In this document: positions 1 to 28,775 of the stretch, piece after piece
Numbering within the stretch: position 1 is the stretch's first letter
How the letters are laid out: each line of letters starts with the position of its first letter
Assembly (NCBI RefSeq): GCF_027596085.1
Contig: NC_072453.1
Coordinates: forward strand, 7,869,448-7,933,447
DNA from: Anoplopoma fimbria
Taxonomy: Eukaryota > Chordata > Actinopteri > Perciformes > Anoplopomatidae
Length of the DNA stretch: 64,000 bases
Reading direction: 5' to 3'
Notes under the pieces: generated by a model
What the model was told of the DNA's origin: nothing
The model's database searches: none
Seen by the model: only the letters and a program-made list of their open reading frames with translations
Translations under genes and position numbers: made by a program

Positions 1-2325
1 CCCTCTCCTGCCCCTGAAGGAAGAGACAGGATATGGAAAATCCAGGAAGTTGGAGGTCAGGGGTTGACCTCTGCGACCATCAATCACACACACTACAGCA
101 CTGTCCTAAGAAAACAGAATAACATAACACAACTGTATGTTTAAGTAACCCACTGTCATACAGATTATAACATGTGTTGTTAGTGATCTTAACCTGAAGT
201 ATTGATCCTGAGATTCTTCTAGTCTTTCTGCAGGAGGGTGACATGTACTGAAGGAAAAAAAAAAAAAAAAAAAAACATCAAACAACAAAAGGAAACATCA
301 GCAGTATGAGCAAAGTGTGAAAAAAAGAAAAAAGAAAGAGTTGTCACTTACATCATCCTCTAAGGTCTTCTGGTACATGGCATTCCCAAGGTCCACTATG
401 GCACTGTCAAGAGTCTTAAAAAGAGCAAAAACAGATCAAAATGAAGACGAGCCGCAATGAGGGGAGCGGTCTAATCCCACATTACAATGAATTAAGAGAA
501 GATATAACTTTATTTATACCAAAGGAAATTTTTGTGCCAGGGATTCATAAAATTTATAACATTGGAATAAGAACAATACAATAGAGTAAAAATATGAAGC
601 GCATAAGACACAATACTATTACCCATGCCTTATAGAAACTAATAGAAAAGTTATATTGTGCATGATATTGAATTGTAAAATTGCCCAATGTTGAAATTAT
701 ATGGATATTATTGTTCTCTTAATTACTCTGCATCACCTTGAGGCTTGGCCGCCCCTCCACCATCCTCATCACAGCTGGGTCTTCAAACATCTGGCCCCTG
801 CCCAGCGCTCCTCTCTGCCCCCTGACTCTGCCACGCTGCCCTGGGGGAGCCCGGGGCACATACTGTGGCCTCTGTCTGGGAGGGGAGCAGGAGCTGTGGC
901 GGGGTGATGGCTTGGGGTCAGGTGGAGGTGTTGGTGGTGGAGTTGGTGTTGGAGGCTGCGGTTCACCAAACTGAAGGAGACCGCTGCTCGGGTCCTCAGC
1001 GGTCCCTTGTGCATCTAGATCTACAACACCGATACATGGAGAAATACAGTATGAGGAATGCTTTCATCCTTTAATACTGAAAAACCTATATTCTTTGGCA
1101 TTAATAAAGATAAAACATGGTTGAGCTTCAGAAATATAAATTATCAGCATTTGAAGTCACAACTAGGATAACATTTAGTCATCCCGTTTTGTAGACAGTG
1201 ATTTTTAATGTACCATTAGTTTTTTTTTAAATTAAAAAGTAAAAAATGTCTTTGGAGAATGACCAGAAATGCTCATCCAGCATCTAACTGGTTTCAGCCA
1301 ATTAGCCATCTAGCTCACAAACAAGGAGTCATGAAAGCTAAAGCAGGTTGTTCTTCAGAGTCTTGTGTAGCAAAGCAAGCTGCAGTTCAACCCATTGTGT
1401 CCACCTGCTCTGCTTACGAAAGAATAAGGTCTCCATCCACGAAGATGGATACCCAACAGTATGCCTAACAGGGGGGTGCCACTATGAAGCCAATGTTTTT
1501 GTTTTTTTCAAAAGGAGAAAACGGGACATGTGATTCACAGAGCATGTATCGCGTAGCAGACTAAACATTTTAGTTGTGGCAACAAATTACGCATATCTCT
1601 TGTTTCAACAAAAAAAAAAAGAAAGAATCCTGATCATTTATGGCCTTTATCTGTGATACTTTACAAAGTGAAAGTTTGCTTGATTCCTTTTTCTTATTGA
1701 TAACTAACTAAGTGTTATTGGATAAGTGTGAGGTAACTTGACGGTGTATGAAAACCTTAAAGTAAAATAAAAGTTGAACAGAAGCTAAACTTATTTTATG
1801 TAAATGAAGTAAAACTGCCTGTATTAAGCTGTCGGTTGGCTTTGCATGAAGACTGAAACAACAATCCCTGTTCTGTCTTTAGGTGACAGAAATACTGGCA
1901 GACGGCTGTTTTCTTACTTAAACTTGCTATGAAGAGAGAGCGTTAGAGGTGCTGCTAGGTGGATTGTGTTACCTGGGGCAGAGCCAGGCTAGCATTAACC
2001 ATCTTTATCCAGTATTTTTGCTAAGCTTTGGCTACTGGCTCAACTTATCATAAAGACATGAGCGGGATCCATCTCTCATGAATCTCTGCAAGAAAGTAAA
2101 TAAGTTGGGGTTTTTTTTTTTTACAGTGTAGTTATCAGTCATCAGTACACCTGTTGAGGGAGCTGACAAAAAGGATTATATTTTGCTTTAGAGACCCAGC
2201 TGGGAAATGATGGAAAATGTTTGAGGAGCAACACATCTTTACACACCCATTCCAAACGTCTCGTCGTTGTGGACGTTTATCTCCTCATCTTCCTCAGCCA
2301 TGGCCTGCAGAAGCCCACAGTCCAT
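1..2325 (-). CDS. patl2: PAT1-like mRNA decay/translation repressor, 5' part only (patl2-like)
   Basis: Partial gene on the minus strand. The coding exons I can follow are 2325-2247 (start ATG at 2325), 1020-737, 414-352, and probably 13-1 at the window edge. Phases agree: exon 2 ends phase 1 and joins GA-T (Asp), and exon 3 ends phase 0 at CTCAAG|GTGATG. The start exon reads MDCGLLQAMAEEDEEINVHN and continues DETFGM, which resembles the acidic N-terminus of PATL1/PATL2 (EEDEEI..NDDTFG). The next exon is proline/arginine-rich and ends FEDPAVMRMVEGRPSLK, like the LEDPAIMRAVQTRP block of PATL1. PAT1 proteins bind mRNA and the Lsm1-7/DDX6 decapping machinery in P-bodies, and PATL2 is the oocyte form. 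The divergence from PATL1 makes patl2 more likely, but this is an inference from short exons. The C-terminal Pat1 domain lies outside the window. Confidence 0.6.
490..620. repeat. dispersed fish repeat remnant in a PAT1-like gene intron
   Basis: ATAACTTTATTTATACCAAAGGAAATTTTTGTGCCA resembles the ACTTTATTGAT(CC)..GGAAATT end common to many fish dispersed repeats, as in scn4a intron 11. Confidence 0.4.
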
Positions 2326-2657
2326 ATTGGTGGCATCCTCTCCATCACTCCAGTCCTCTCCATTCTCAGGCCACTGAGGCACGTTTTCAGCCTCCTGTGA
2401 GGTTAAAATACATCACGACTATAACAAAAGCCCAAGAGACACTTGAGACCTGCAGCTCTTGCAATACAACAATATTCACACTAAGCAGCCAAATAATACC
2501 AACTTACTTTTTGCTGTTCTGTATCACTCATTGAGTATTTTATTTTATTTTACACTTGACGCCGGCGGGTCACAGTGACTTTCTTTCTCCTACCAGGTTA
2601 CCTGCTTTCTCTGGTCAGACAGCGAGGGAGGCTCATTAACTTTTAAATGAACTCACC
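2247..2657 (-). other. 5' UTR and first intron of the PAT1-like gene
   Basis: A non-coding first exon probably ends at 2657 (CTCACAG|GTGAGT read on the minus strand). It is followed by an intron to the acceptor at 2395-2396 (CTCACAG|GAGGCTG). The exon from 2394 is open upstream of the chosen ATG but has no earlier in-frame ATG, which fixes the start at 2325. The sequence beyond 2657 (to about 2710) is CpG-rich, as expected for a promoter. Confidence 0.45.
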
Positions 2658-3475
2658 TGTGAGCTGCGGAGGCGACGTGCACACGTGAACGCGCAGCACG
2701 TAAGCTGACAGCTCGGCTCTACTGATTATATGAATATTTTTTTTATTAGCTATTCAATTTGTTTAAGAGTTTATACAAGGTTTGCTTTTACTTTCCTTTT
2801 CAAAAAACCTGGACTTATCCAGGGTGCTGGCATTGATTTTAAACTATTTATGCTCGAGCTCAAAGCAGCGAGCGAACAGTGACATCTAGTGGACAAACTT
2901 TATTCAAATTATTTTCTGCAGCGTCAACATTTTTAGGCTCCATATTTATCTCTACACGACACTTATACAATACAATCCTGTCATAAATATATTCATGTAT
3001 ATGTATAAGTGGATGAAGAACGGTTTCTTGTCAGTTTAATGGATGAATACTACTATAATGTACCCAGTTTCACTCATCAGAAATGGCAAATTTAAATTAT
3101 CTGTCACCCTAGACAAATGAGATACTTCTTAAAATGTTGACCAATATCTATCCATCAAATACATTTTGACCTAATAACTGACCATTATGTTCTTCTGCAT
3201 TTATCAATCAATCTTAAACTTGCATGACTGCTTTTACTTGACGAATTTTTCATCCACAAATGTAAAAAAAAAAAGAATAAGAATGATATTTCTTCAGTGT
3301 TTTTGAGAGGCCCGAGAAACATTTGAACTTCGTAAAGAATGTTATAAAACAATTTGTAGCTAGCTTTGTGTAATGAATCCAATATCATAAATGAGCAATA
3401 CCTCAAGTATCCCACTCTGCATTTTAATTTATTTACCGGCATGTACTTTTCTTTTTTTTAACATTTTTTTCTTTC
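2658..3475. other. intergenic, no gene seen
   Basis: AT-rich sequence upstream of the PAT1-like gene. The CpG-containing part near 2660-2710 may be its promoter. No reading frame here looks like a protein and I recognise no repeat family. Confidence 0.5.
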
Positions 3476-3835
<360 letters not shown>

Positions 3836-6090
3836 CAGCAGTTGAAGTACCACTTGGACTGTTCCACCACCCCTCTAGAGTGGTACGCTCCACTTCGCCA
3901 CTGTAATTCATGAAAACCAAAGAGGAGTTCCAATTAAGCCCAGAACAGCTGTTACTGGCTTTGTTTTGACTGTTATGTGGGTCCATTGAACTCTAAGTAC
4001 GTTAAGTTACATATCATTATGCTTTATGCACATGTTTATACATTTTTTAAGTAATTCTTGCCCCTTTTCATTTTGGCTACTGCTGGTTGTACTAATTAGG
4101 CTCCATTAAGAGCAATTGAGTATCTGTAGTGTTAACTTCCACCTGTTTAGAGCATGTAGGGTTCTTGCTGTATTCATATTAATATATTTAATAGTCTGTT
4201 AGTTTAGTGAGGTAATATATGCATAAGTTAGTATTTGTTGTCTTGGTATCCAACTTGGTATCCAACTTGTGGGTTATATAACAAAACAGCTTGATTGATA
4301 ATTGCTTTAATGGAATGATTAAGATGATGGATGATATGGGCTTGGCACCATTTATTGTGCAGAACACTCAAATAAACAAATCAATACATTTAGAAAATAA
4401 AAATGTATAAGCGAAAAAATACATAAAAGAATAAAACTAGTATTATACAACAATAGGCACAAACTAAATACATACATAAATTGCACATGGACAGAATTTT
4501 TTAATTAATAAAAAGCAGATTTGGAGACATTATAATGTGAAGCAAGGGTTAAATCTGAATCATAAATCATCTTTAGGGATTAATAAAGGGAAAGAAGAGA
4601 CTAAGGCCTAGTGTCTTGATGTAACTGAACGATAAGCAACCAGACAGTCAAACAGTTGGATCCTTAAAACAATTGAGCAGTAAGTTAAGAGGGCTGAGGT
4701 CATTAATGTGACATGAAAACACTGTAAATATGTCCCAGAATTTCCCCTGACAGATCACCACATACACTGTATATTGACATCCCATTACAAATTTAGATCC
4801 ACTGTGGCAGAAGCAGCACTCAAATCCAGCAAATCAAACAGATTTCTTCAATATTTAATTTGTTCTTATTTGCACTCTGTCCTGAAACTGGGACAGTTTT
4901 CTCACACGGGGGAGGAGAAGGTGGGAGAAATTTGCAGCAGGCTCAGCTTCCCAGAAACCGATGACACCCAGTTAACATTTGTAATCACAGATATCATTTT
5001 CCTTGTATAATCATACTGCACACCTTTCAGCCAAATATAGCTTTCACGTCGACAGGAGGACTCACCCAATCAGACCGTGTACAGTCTTGTCCCTCTAACT
5101 TCATAGACAGAGGTTATTTGAGCAAATGTAATCCAAAATCAGCCTTGTTTGACCTTCGGTAGCTTCATCTATATGTCATTAAGTGGATTGTTTCTCTCAT
5201 TAGTAAGCAAAAATATAAGAAACCCCTCTTTATGCATTATTGGCCCAATGAGCACAGTAAATGTTAATCTCTACGTACATTAATCATAAGAAAGTGTATG
5301 AAAAACCGACATTTTGATATGATGTTCACACTTCTTTCAAGATGCATTTTTTTCTTCTAACAAGGAATGATAAAAAGTTATGTAAGTTATATTCAGATAC
5401 AGTATTATGTTTGGATAAAAGGACCATAGAGAACATTAAAAGCCAGTATGCTGCCCTCTAGTGGTTGTATCTGCAACAGACTTTTTTCGGTAATACAAAA
5501 TAGTTCATATACTTTTATTAGCTCTAAATAGTGGGATTTTGGTGGGGACATTATTTTTTTCTTTTCAAATTATTTGTGCAAATAACTTTATTGTAAAAGT
5601 GTTCATATAGACTTGGTCATCAAAATGAATCAAACACATAAGGGACTTTTCTTTATAGGTCATCCTTCCTCATAATTTCACCTCATGTCCCTCCACTTCT
5701 TTCTGAAGAAAAGGCAGAAATAAGAAAAAATAAAAAGAAATGCATCCCTTAATAACTATGTGAACTAAAAGTGATAGAACCAGCAAGTCCAGATAAATAT
5801 TCTAGCAGTTATTCGTACTGCACATTCACAAAAGGCTACTGTATAATCTGTATGTTTTACTGTACAGCAACTGTTTTACAAACAGGACCCTGCATTCAAA
5901 AGTACAACAAAGAAGAACTGAAACATGGACATTGAACTCTTTATAATTTATATGCTCTCTTATTCGTAAAATAATAAACACATGACTCTAGAAATATGAA
6001 ATGAAGCTTATATGAACTATTTGGTCCACGCCAAAAATGCTTCATTGTAAGTTAATTAATAAATGTATTAATCAGTGTGAACTAATTGTT
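3836..6090. other. intergenic, AT-rich, nothing recognised
   Basis: AT-rich sequence between the trinucleotide array and the LINE remnant. The only open frames are short and uninformative. Confidence 0.4.
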
Positions 6091-6670
6091 TCGAATTGAA
6101 TGAAACACTTTCTGCTGAGAGGAGTTTGTGCGTCGATACTTCACCTCAAACACTTTTTTCTTTACTACAAACCGACAAATGTCATTGCATCTCAATTGGG
6201 GGTGTGAAACTGTGGAATGGGATGAACAAGGAGCTAAAGCAATGTCCAAACATGATCCAGTTTAAAAAAAGGTTCAAAGCAAGGATTTTCAAAAAGTACA
6301 GGGATGAGGGACAGAAGTAAGAAGGAAAATATAAAAAAATAAATAATAATATTAATATATATATGAAATAATATATCAAATATAGTATAAAGAGAGATTA
6401 TGAGGAATACAGGAAGTATATATTAATTAAATAAATATTAATTATTGAACTGTGGAAAAGGGGTAGGATTAAATAAGTGTTACACTTCTTCCTACTCCTT
6501 TTCAGACATATCAATTGAATGTATGTAATTTTTTCTTTAGTGAAATAATTGGCACATCGCTTTTGTTTATTGTAGTGTCATGTTTTTTATTTTGTTTGGT
6601 GTTATTTGCGATGTTTGATTTGTATTTTGATATGTCTGAAATAAATAAATGAAATCAAAAATCAAATCAA
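6090..6670 (+). mobile_element. 3' end of an L2-like LINE retrotransposon (5' truncated)
   Basis: The frame at 6096-6320 reads GGVKLWNGMNKELKQC followed by QFKKRFKARI. This is the conserved C-terminal tail found just after the reverse transcriptase domain in many fish LINEs (typically WN.LP..L......FKK.LK). After the stop there is a short 3' UTR ending near 6670 in a repeated AAATCAAAA-type tail, with the TGTCTGAAATAAATAAATGA motif usual in fish L2/Maui-type elements. The polymerase domain is missing, so this is a dead, 5'-truncated insertion. The family name is a judgement from these motifs. Confidence 0.7.
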
Positions 6671-6925
6671 AACAGAAACGTGCGCAGTGCCGACCAGCTG
6701 TGCGGTCCCGCTGCTGAAGTGTCAGAGGTCTGATCTGATCCTACCTGCAGAGACTCCTCCGGTTTCACTGCAGGACCCCACTGCGTCAGCAACAGCTGTC
6801 CCGTGGCCGAGCACCGGCTGCCAGAAGGGGAGACTTACGTGCTCGGTGCAAGGCTTCACGGAGAGATTTATTTATTTAAATTTTCTTGGATTCTTTGGGA
6901 ATATTTGCTTTTGTCGTGCAAGGTA
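6671..6925 (+). other. CpG-rich patch, candidate 5' non-coding exon of scn4a
   Basis: A GC- and CpG-rich stretch begins directly after the LINE tail and ends at GTGCAAG|GTAACC near 6924, a good splice donor. The next gene on the plus strand is scn4a, whose coding start is at 13546. Sodium channel genes commonly have remote non-coding first exons. No protein is recognisable in the open frames here. Transcript data would be needed to accept it. Confidence 0.3.
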
Positions 6926-8127
6926 ACCTGTCACCTGCTTGTTTTCTGTGAGCATATAGATGACTTCTGCATGAAGCTCAGAGTATTAAAAGTGTTCTGT
7001 CAGGCTGCAGGTTGAAGGGTTTTGCTTTGACTTGATGGTTAATTATACATTTTTACTGACCGCCTATTTATCCTAATGCTCCCCTTTCTGTGGATGAAAT
7101 GGACTCTTTTATCTCCCTGTTTTTAAGGTTGTAGTTCGGCTGTTTTGTGTCATGGTTAATTTTTTCCTCCTTATTTGGACTTTGGGGAAACTTAACATGC
7201 ACAGTTTTCTATCGAGTAACAGAGCCATTTGGCTGTTTTCATAAGAGCATTTTAAGGGTATCAAATGTGTCTGTAAATGAAGCATGGTGTTTTTTTTCTT
7301 GGTGCCCAAAATGTTAAGTTGCACTGGCAAAGAAATGAAATGCAAAGTCCTGTTTTAATATGAGTTCCTTTTGTTCTAATAATAAACACGGGCCTGTAAT
7401 TGAGCTAAGGACAAATTTGGAATTGGTAGATGTAGCAGTGTTTTTAAATGTGTGTGTTTGTGCTGTGAAGATGCACGCACATGCAGTGCTGAACTAGTGT
7501 TTTACTATTATGCCACTGTAGACTATGTAAAGTATGAGAGGGGAAACTGGGCCTGAGCATCATAGCAGGTCTAAGTTCACCTGCCAGGTGAATGTCTCCC
7601 TGGAGACACATGGCTGTAATGTCCAGTGTGGACACTTTGCAACCTTCTCAATCCCCCTCCTCCCTCAGGGACAACATGTTATTTTTAGCTCATGCCCTCC
7701 TGGCAGATGGGCAAGTTACCGTGATGCTGTGGATGCTCATATACGCCACCGTTTCTCTGCCGTTAATCCATGTAACTCAAATCAGAGTCGTTGGACGGAG
7801 ACAGCCTGGCTCCATGCAAGCAAAGCAGATCTCTGGACCCGTTGGTGGGAGACATGGAGACGTGGTGTTTTATATTAGATCCTGCAAATGTAGCAGGATG
7901 GGCTCAAGCAGTGGAGTCCCAGCAGAAATGAATGGGAATCATCGGGTGGTGTTTTTTAAAGCATTAGAGTGAGTTTTGTTTGCACATTGCATCATTTGTC
8001 TCACTTATCTTTTTGTATTCTTCGCTGACAGTGTCACTTGTGTCATCACATTCGTGGTATATGGTATAAAAAACTTATTTCTACAGCTTTCAACATGCAT
8101 AACCTGTAAGGATGCATCTACTGTTGT

Positions 8128-8229
<102 letters not shown>

Positions 8230-9307
8230 TGTGTTTGAGTGTCTAGCATCACATGTTCTTGGACGCAGAAGGTGTCGGTTTTGAGTTTCTTTCACCAACT
8301 GAGCCCATGTGACTGCTTGGCCAGGCCTCTGTATTTTCCAGAGTATTCAAAAGGTGAAATAAGGTTAGAGATCGGTAAAACTTTTTAGTTTCATAATCTC
8401 ATTTGTTCAGCATAATTTAATTCATCATACAGTTTTACTGCTTCCTTTATCTGAACATTATGTGACAGAAATACGTTTTTGTTGTTGTTAACATTTCGTC
8501 TTAGCCACGTGGATCAAACACGAGCAGCTCCTTCCTGGATGTCTGTGTGTTTTCAGTACTTGACCTGCATTATGAATATGATGAAAACTCTCGCTGGCCT
8601 CCAACAAGCTGGATGGAAAGTTCTCAATATCATTTCCACGCTCAGATTTCTTTGCAGCGTGTGCAAAGGCCAAACGGTTCAGTTGGATGGAGTAGATATC
8701 TGTTTAGAAAGCTGCATTAGACTATATCGAAGAACGACACTCCTCCTGGTTCATTCCAAAACTTAATTTACATCCAAAACTGTTTATATTACTGTTCTGT
8801 TTGCATTATCAGATCATTATGCTGTCATTAAGATGTTTGTGGTGAAGCATTTGTTTCAGCTTTGGTCAGTTAGACACATTATGTTGTCACCTAATAAATA
8901 TCTGGATTTATGGATCAGTAGGCCTTTATGTCTTTTGTTATCCATCTGACCATCCTACTGCACCGAGGAGATTACTCTTGGTCTTCACAGCTCCTCGGTA
9001 TGCAGCGACAGAGGCATACCGCGAGTGACAGCTGCTGGTCCTCTAAGCAGCAACATAATGCATGTTAAGAACATAATGCACACTCAGTCTACTGTTCACA
9101 CATCTGCTGAAGACACCAAAGTAAGACAGCGAGGGCTCGACCCTGATTAGTTGCTGATCATTTTCAGCCATGCGAAGCTCGTGGCAACATACAATGACGC
9201 GGTAGGAAGCAGCGACAGGTGGAGAGGTCTGTTTATAATGTGGCTGCTCTATAGAGTTTGAAATAGAAGGTTAACTGGTGAGTTACAGGGGTGTTGAAGA
9301 GAGCTGG

Positions 9308-9340
9308 AGAGAGAGAGAGAGCGAGAGAGAGAGAGAGAGC
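9308..9340. repeat. (GA)n short repeat
   Basis: About 33 bases of GAGAGA with one GC interruption. Confidence 0.85.
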
Positions 9341-10689
9341 CGGAGCACAGTGCTGCGATCTGACCCCGTGAGAAAACAGGAGGAAACAGGAGCACGGCAA
9401 ATGTCAAAGGACAAGTGTGGATAGAAAGCCCTTGTTTGCTCTGCGGATCTGTTGTTTACAACTTCACCACATTCCAGGAGTGTTAGCTGTGTAGTGAGGT
9501 GACTGGGATGTTTGTCATGTTGCCGCAGGACTTTGAACAACTCATAGTTGAGCCAACGAGTCATTAAAATTGATTTAAACATAAGGTTCTCTATTAAATT
9601 CCCACCTATAATACGAGACAGAATGGAAGTCGTCTCCTACTATTCGAGGAACGTTTCTGCTCATCTTCAACATATTTTTCACATAACAGGTGATTGAAAT
9701 GCTTAGATCTAGTGAACTTGACCTCTTTAATGTGCCGCCTCTCATGCCGTATGAACTCGAGCTACCCTTGTGTGACAAAAGCCGAAAGCTAGTTCGGCTA
9801 GTTTCCGGAGGTGAATATTGGCATACGCATTCCACGGCCGGCTAGTGTAACGCAAAGGGTGTCTACATTACATCGTCTATATCCTCGACGGGAATGTCGA
9901 AGGTCACATGGCCTTTGCTGACATGCAAGCTGATATATATATTACTGTCGGGGAAGGCTTCTGAGATCTAACTTCCACTCCATCTTCCTCGGTTAGCCAC
10001 CTGTCCTCAGGGCGGCTGAACCAGTGCGGTCATGAAACGAGTTGATTGTCATCAGCTTGACTCTTTAAAAGCAAGAACTGTGCTTGTGTAACATTTTGAA
10101 GTACTTGTACTGCCATCTTATGTTCTCATATACTTCTTTTCCTTTAGATTTCAGAAGCAAATATTTAACTGCGCTACATTTATTAGTTTACAGATTAAGA
10201 TTTTACATGAAAAAACATACAATAAGCTTGTAAAATACAAAACATTAAGATTAAACCAGTGGTTCCCCATAAAAAAGTGTCTGGTAGGTTTCAGATGTTG
10301 TTTGCAGTTCTACTAAAGATACATCTCCCCTCTTAACTTTTCAAATGGTTATATTCAAATGATAGTTTTTGGTTGCCTGATATCGGACAGAATTCTTCAG
10401 GTCGACACTGATACTAGTGGCTGGTTTGCAAAGGTTTTTAAGAGAAAGTAAGTTAGAAAAGTAAGTAAAAACATATTGAGAAAAGGTGCCGTCTATATCT
10501 TACAGCTTGACAGCGCCATTTGTTCCCCTCTGGTGCTGATTGGCCAATCAGTAATCACCCTGCAGCGCTCATTTGTCGATTGATGAATCAGTCAACTCGA
10601 ACTTGGTTGGAGTTGGCAGATTCAAAGGTCTGGACGCAGGATATGTTTGATGTTCAGAGATAAAATAATCAACTATATACCAAAAAAAG

Positions 10690-11105
10690 CAATGATTATA
10701 GAAACATCTTGGAAAAAATAATAATAAAAATAAGACATTTGTGCAGCAGAACTTTATTTTTTCATCTTAGGACCCCTCAGATTGATCTGCTGACCCTTCA
10801 GAGGGGCTCGACCCCTAGGTTGGAAACCACAGGACAGAACTACCTGACTGTATATAAAGTATTTAAAACTAGCTCCACCACAGCTACAACAGTAAAATGC
10901 TGCTTATAAATTGAAACATCAGTTCTAACAATCTAAATGTTACATATAAAATACATCAGTTCCTGCAGTCATTTTATTGCAGTACGAGTACTTTTACTTT
11001 TGATACTTTAAGTATATTTTGCTGATAATACTTCTGTAATGTTACTTAAGTAGGGTTTTGAAACTTGAGTAGAGGATCATGCTACCACTGAATCAAACAC
11101 TGGGA
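10690..11105. mobile_element. degraded MITE-like repeat (same family as 23960-24561)
   Basis: Shares segments in the same order with the element at 23960-24561. These include the ACCCCTCAG, TAAAACTAGCTC, ACTTTTACTTTT.ATACTTTA and TTTTGCTGAT-AATACTT-type blocks. It ends at GCTACCACTGAATC, a decayed terminal repeat. It is non-coding. Confidence 0.55.
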
Positions 11106-11918
11106 CCATGTCCTTGTATTTTCTTACGTTTTATGATGACTTTAAGCCAGATATACAGAATCTATTTTGACTGATACTGAATATCACACTTGTGAAGACG
11201 CACACGCTGATAAATGAGGCTTAAAATCTTAACACGCCGCCAAAACATATTATTTACCTAACTGACGAGGCAACAACCTCATCGGGGAGGGCTTTTTTTT
11301 TAGGTTTGGCAGACTTTCAATTTAGGTTTTTTGATGGCTTCAGCAGTAACGGTGTGATGTAATGCAATCAGGAAATATTCCCCGTAAGCCACGAAGAAGC
11401 TCATCCATTCTCAGGATGTGTATTTTAAGGGTTGGTGAAACGGGATGATGAGGAGGGAGGCGAGGGATAAGGAGGGAGTGGGTGTGGGGCTGCACAGGTT
11501 GATATCTGTAATAAATAGAAAGGTTTTCTTTTTGTTAGAATGAAGAAGATACTGACCCATCTAGTGTTTAAGAGTTGAGTAGGATGGTGGTTTGATGAGT
11601 GATGGAGTTAAGATGGAGTGACTTAAGTCGTTGTAATAAAGAGGGATTTAAAGGCTCAAGTGTCACGTATCTGGAGCTTTAGTAAAGTGGCAGAGACAGG
11701 GTGCGGCAGGAGGAAGCTTAGTGTGTAAAATGAAAGGTGGTGGAGGAGGAAGAGGAGTCCGCTCGGTAAGATAAGTTGGCACGCCGTCCTGTTTATCGGA
11801 GGGATGTGAGGCGCAGAGCGAAGCCTCAGCCAGGAAGGAATGAGCAGAGTCATCGGGCCTCTGTAACACGACGCGCCGCCCTGATTGCCCGGAGCAGCTG
11901 GGCAGCCACCGTATATAT

Positions 11919-11924
<6 letters not shown>

Positions 11925-11960
<36 letters not shown>
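11925..11960. repeat. (GT)n microsatellite
   Basis: About 36 bases of GT repeat with a GC interruption at the start. Confidence 0.9.
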
Positions 11961-11961
<1 letters not shown>

Positions 11962-13545
11962 CATGTGAATCGTTTTCAGTGTGAGTGAGGTGGTTTTGAG
12001 GAGGCTGCATTAATGTGTGTGATCAGTGGTGATCTCTTGTTGCCATGTTGATGGCTTCGTCTCATGTCTGTGTTTCTTTTTACAGCCTGCTGATGTCTGT
12101 ATTCTTTGTGTGTTAGTTTCAGAACATGTAGACATTTATAACTTAAGTTTAATAGATTTGATTGCGAGTGGTGACGTCTCAAAGCGACAGACAACCCTGT
12201 ATGAATATTTACCTTTGATTTATCTGAGGGTTTTTGCTGAACAGCTGTTATTCAAAGAACTTTCCTTGAATCCATTACTTGTTAGATTAAGGCCCACTTA
12301 TAGTTATGTTGTGTTGTCGTCCTACAAATATTTTCAAATGCATATCAAAGCTAATTTGCATATCATTCAACTTGCAGAATGCATATTTATATTGTTGCTT
12401 TCTCGCAAATATAATTTCGTTCTCAACTTGTTTTAGTTAGATTTATTTATTCTTTAATTAATAAAAAATACAACCAAAATGACATGATAGTAGACAACTA
12501 TTACTCAAGCAATGGTATCTTTTGATTTTTATTGGAGGGTACATCCATTTAAAGACAAATAGCTAGTTTAAAGGATAATGTACTCCTTTATTTTGCCGTG
12601 CTAGCAGCAGCCTAACCTCAGCTGCTCCAGACTGGTTGCTAAACACATCAAAGGATGTAAGCGAACGCCACTTGGACCCGATACGGACCCGTCTGCTAGG
12701 CTAATAAGTAATCTGATGTACAGGGGTAATGTCATGGGCTCTTTAGAGCGGTGGGAAAGTCCAAGCTCTCGTCCCGAGTGCCTCTAGTCATTTTGTTACC
12801 ATGCTGACACTTTTAAGTGCTCGTGTTGTAGTGAGGGGTGAAAGGTCAGAGATGTGGAGCACAGGGTGGAGGGCAGGAGGGGTTTCGAAACGTATGGAGA
12901 CATAAATCTTTAGCGCAGTGGTTCCAATCCTTATTGGCTTTTGAAAAAGTTCTACTCCCAATCACATGGATAAAATGTTTTGAGCAATTCTACTCTATAG
13001 AGATTGTGTAATTTAAACAATTGGCAAAAGAATATGCAAAGACATCTAGTATTTCACAAAGAAGTAAAGATCAGAGAAAAGTAGAGAAACACTTTTATCT
13101 TGGGACCCATTTTGAGGGATGGGAACAACTGCTTTTGCACATTTGTAATAAAACAAAATCCAAATGTTAATGGTTTAAAGTTGCAGTGTGCAGAAGGATT
13201 TAGTCGCATATATCGGTTTCCTATTTCTTAGGAAAATGCTAAAAAAAAAAAGAAGAAATATCTTTTTTCGTAGGCTATTATAAGAACTGTTGTCTGAGGA
13301 TACTTTAAACATGGTGGACTCCATGAAGAGGACCCTATGTAGATATACTTAGTTTTAGTTGATTATACACAAATGGAAACATATAATGATTATGATTTTA
13401 CTTCCTAAATCCTACACACAGTTCCTTCAAGTCCAAAAGGTTAATGCTACAACCTCAAAATGCATTCTCTCAATCCCCTCCTCGTCCTCCCTCCAGCTCC
13501 TCCTAGGGAAACCCCGGTGTGGCGGTATCCCTTCGCGATGCGAAG

Positions 13546-28775
<15,230 letters not shown>

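Noticed and set aside
7534..7972. Two overlapping open frames of 114 and 126 residues
   Set aside because: There is no recognisable domain, no matching splice sites and no conserved pattern. Probably chance frames in a GC-richer patch.
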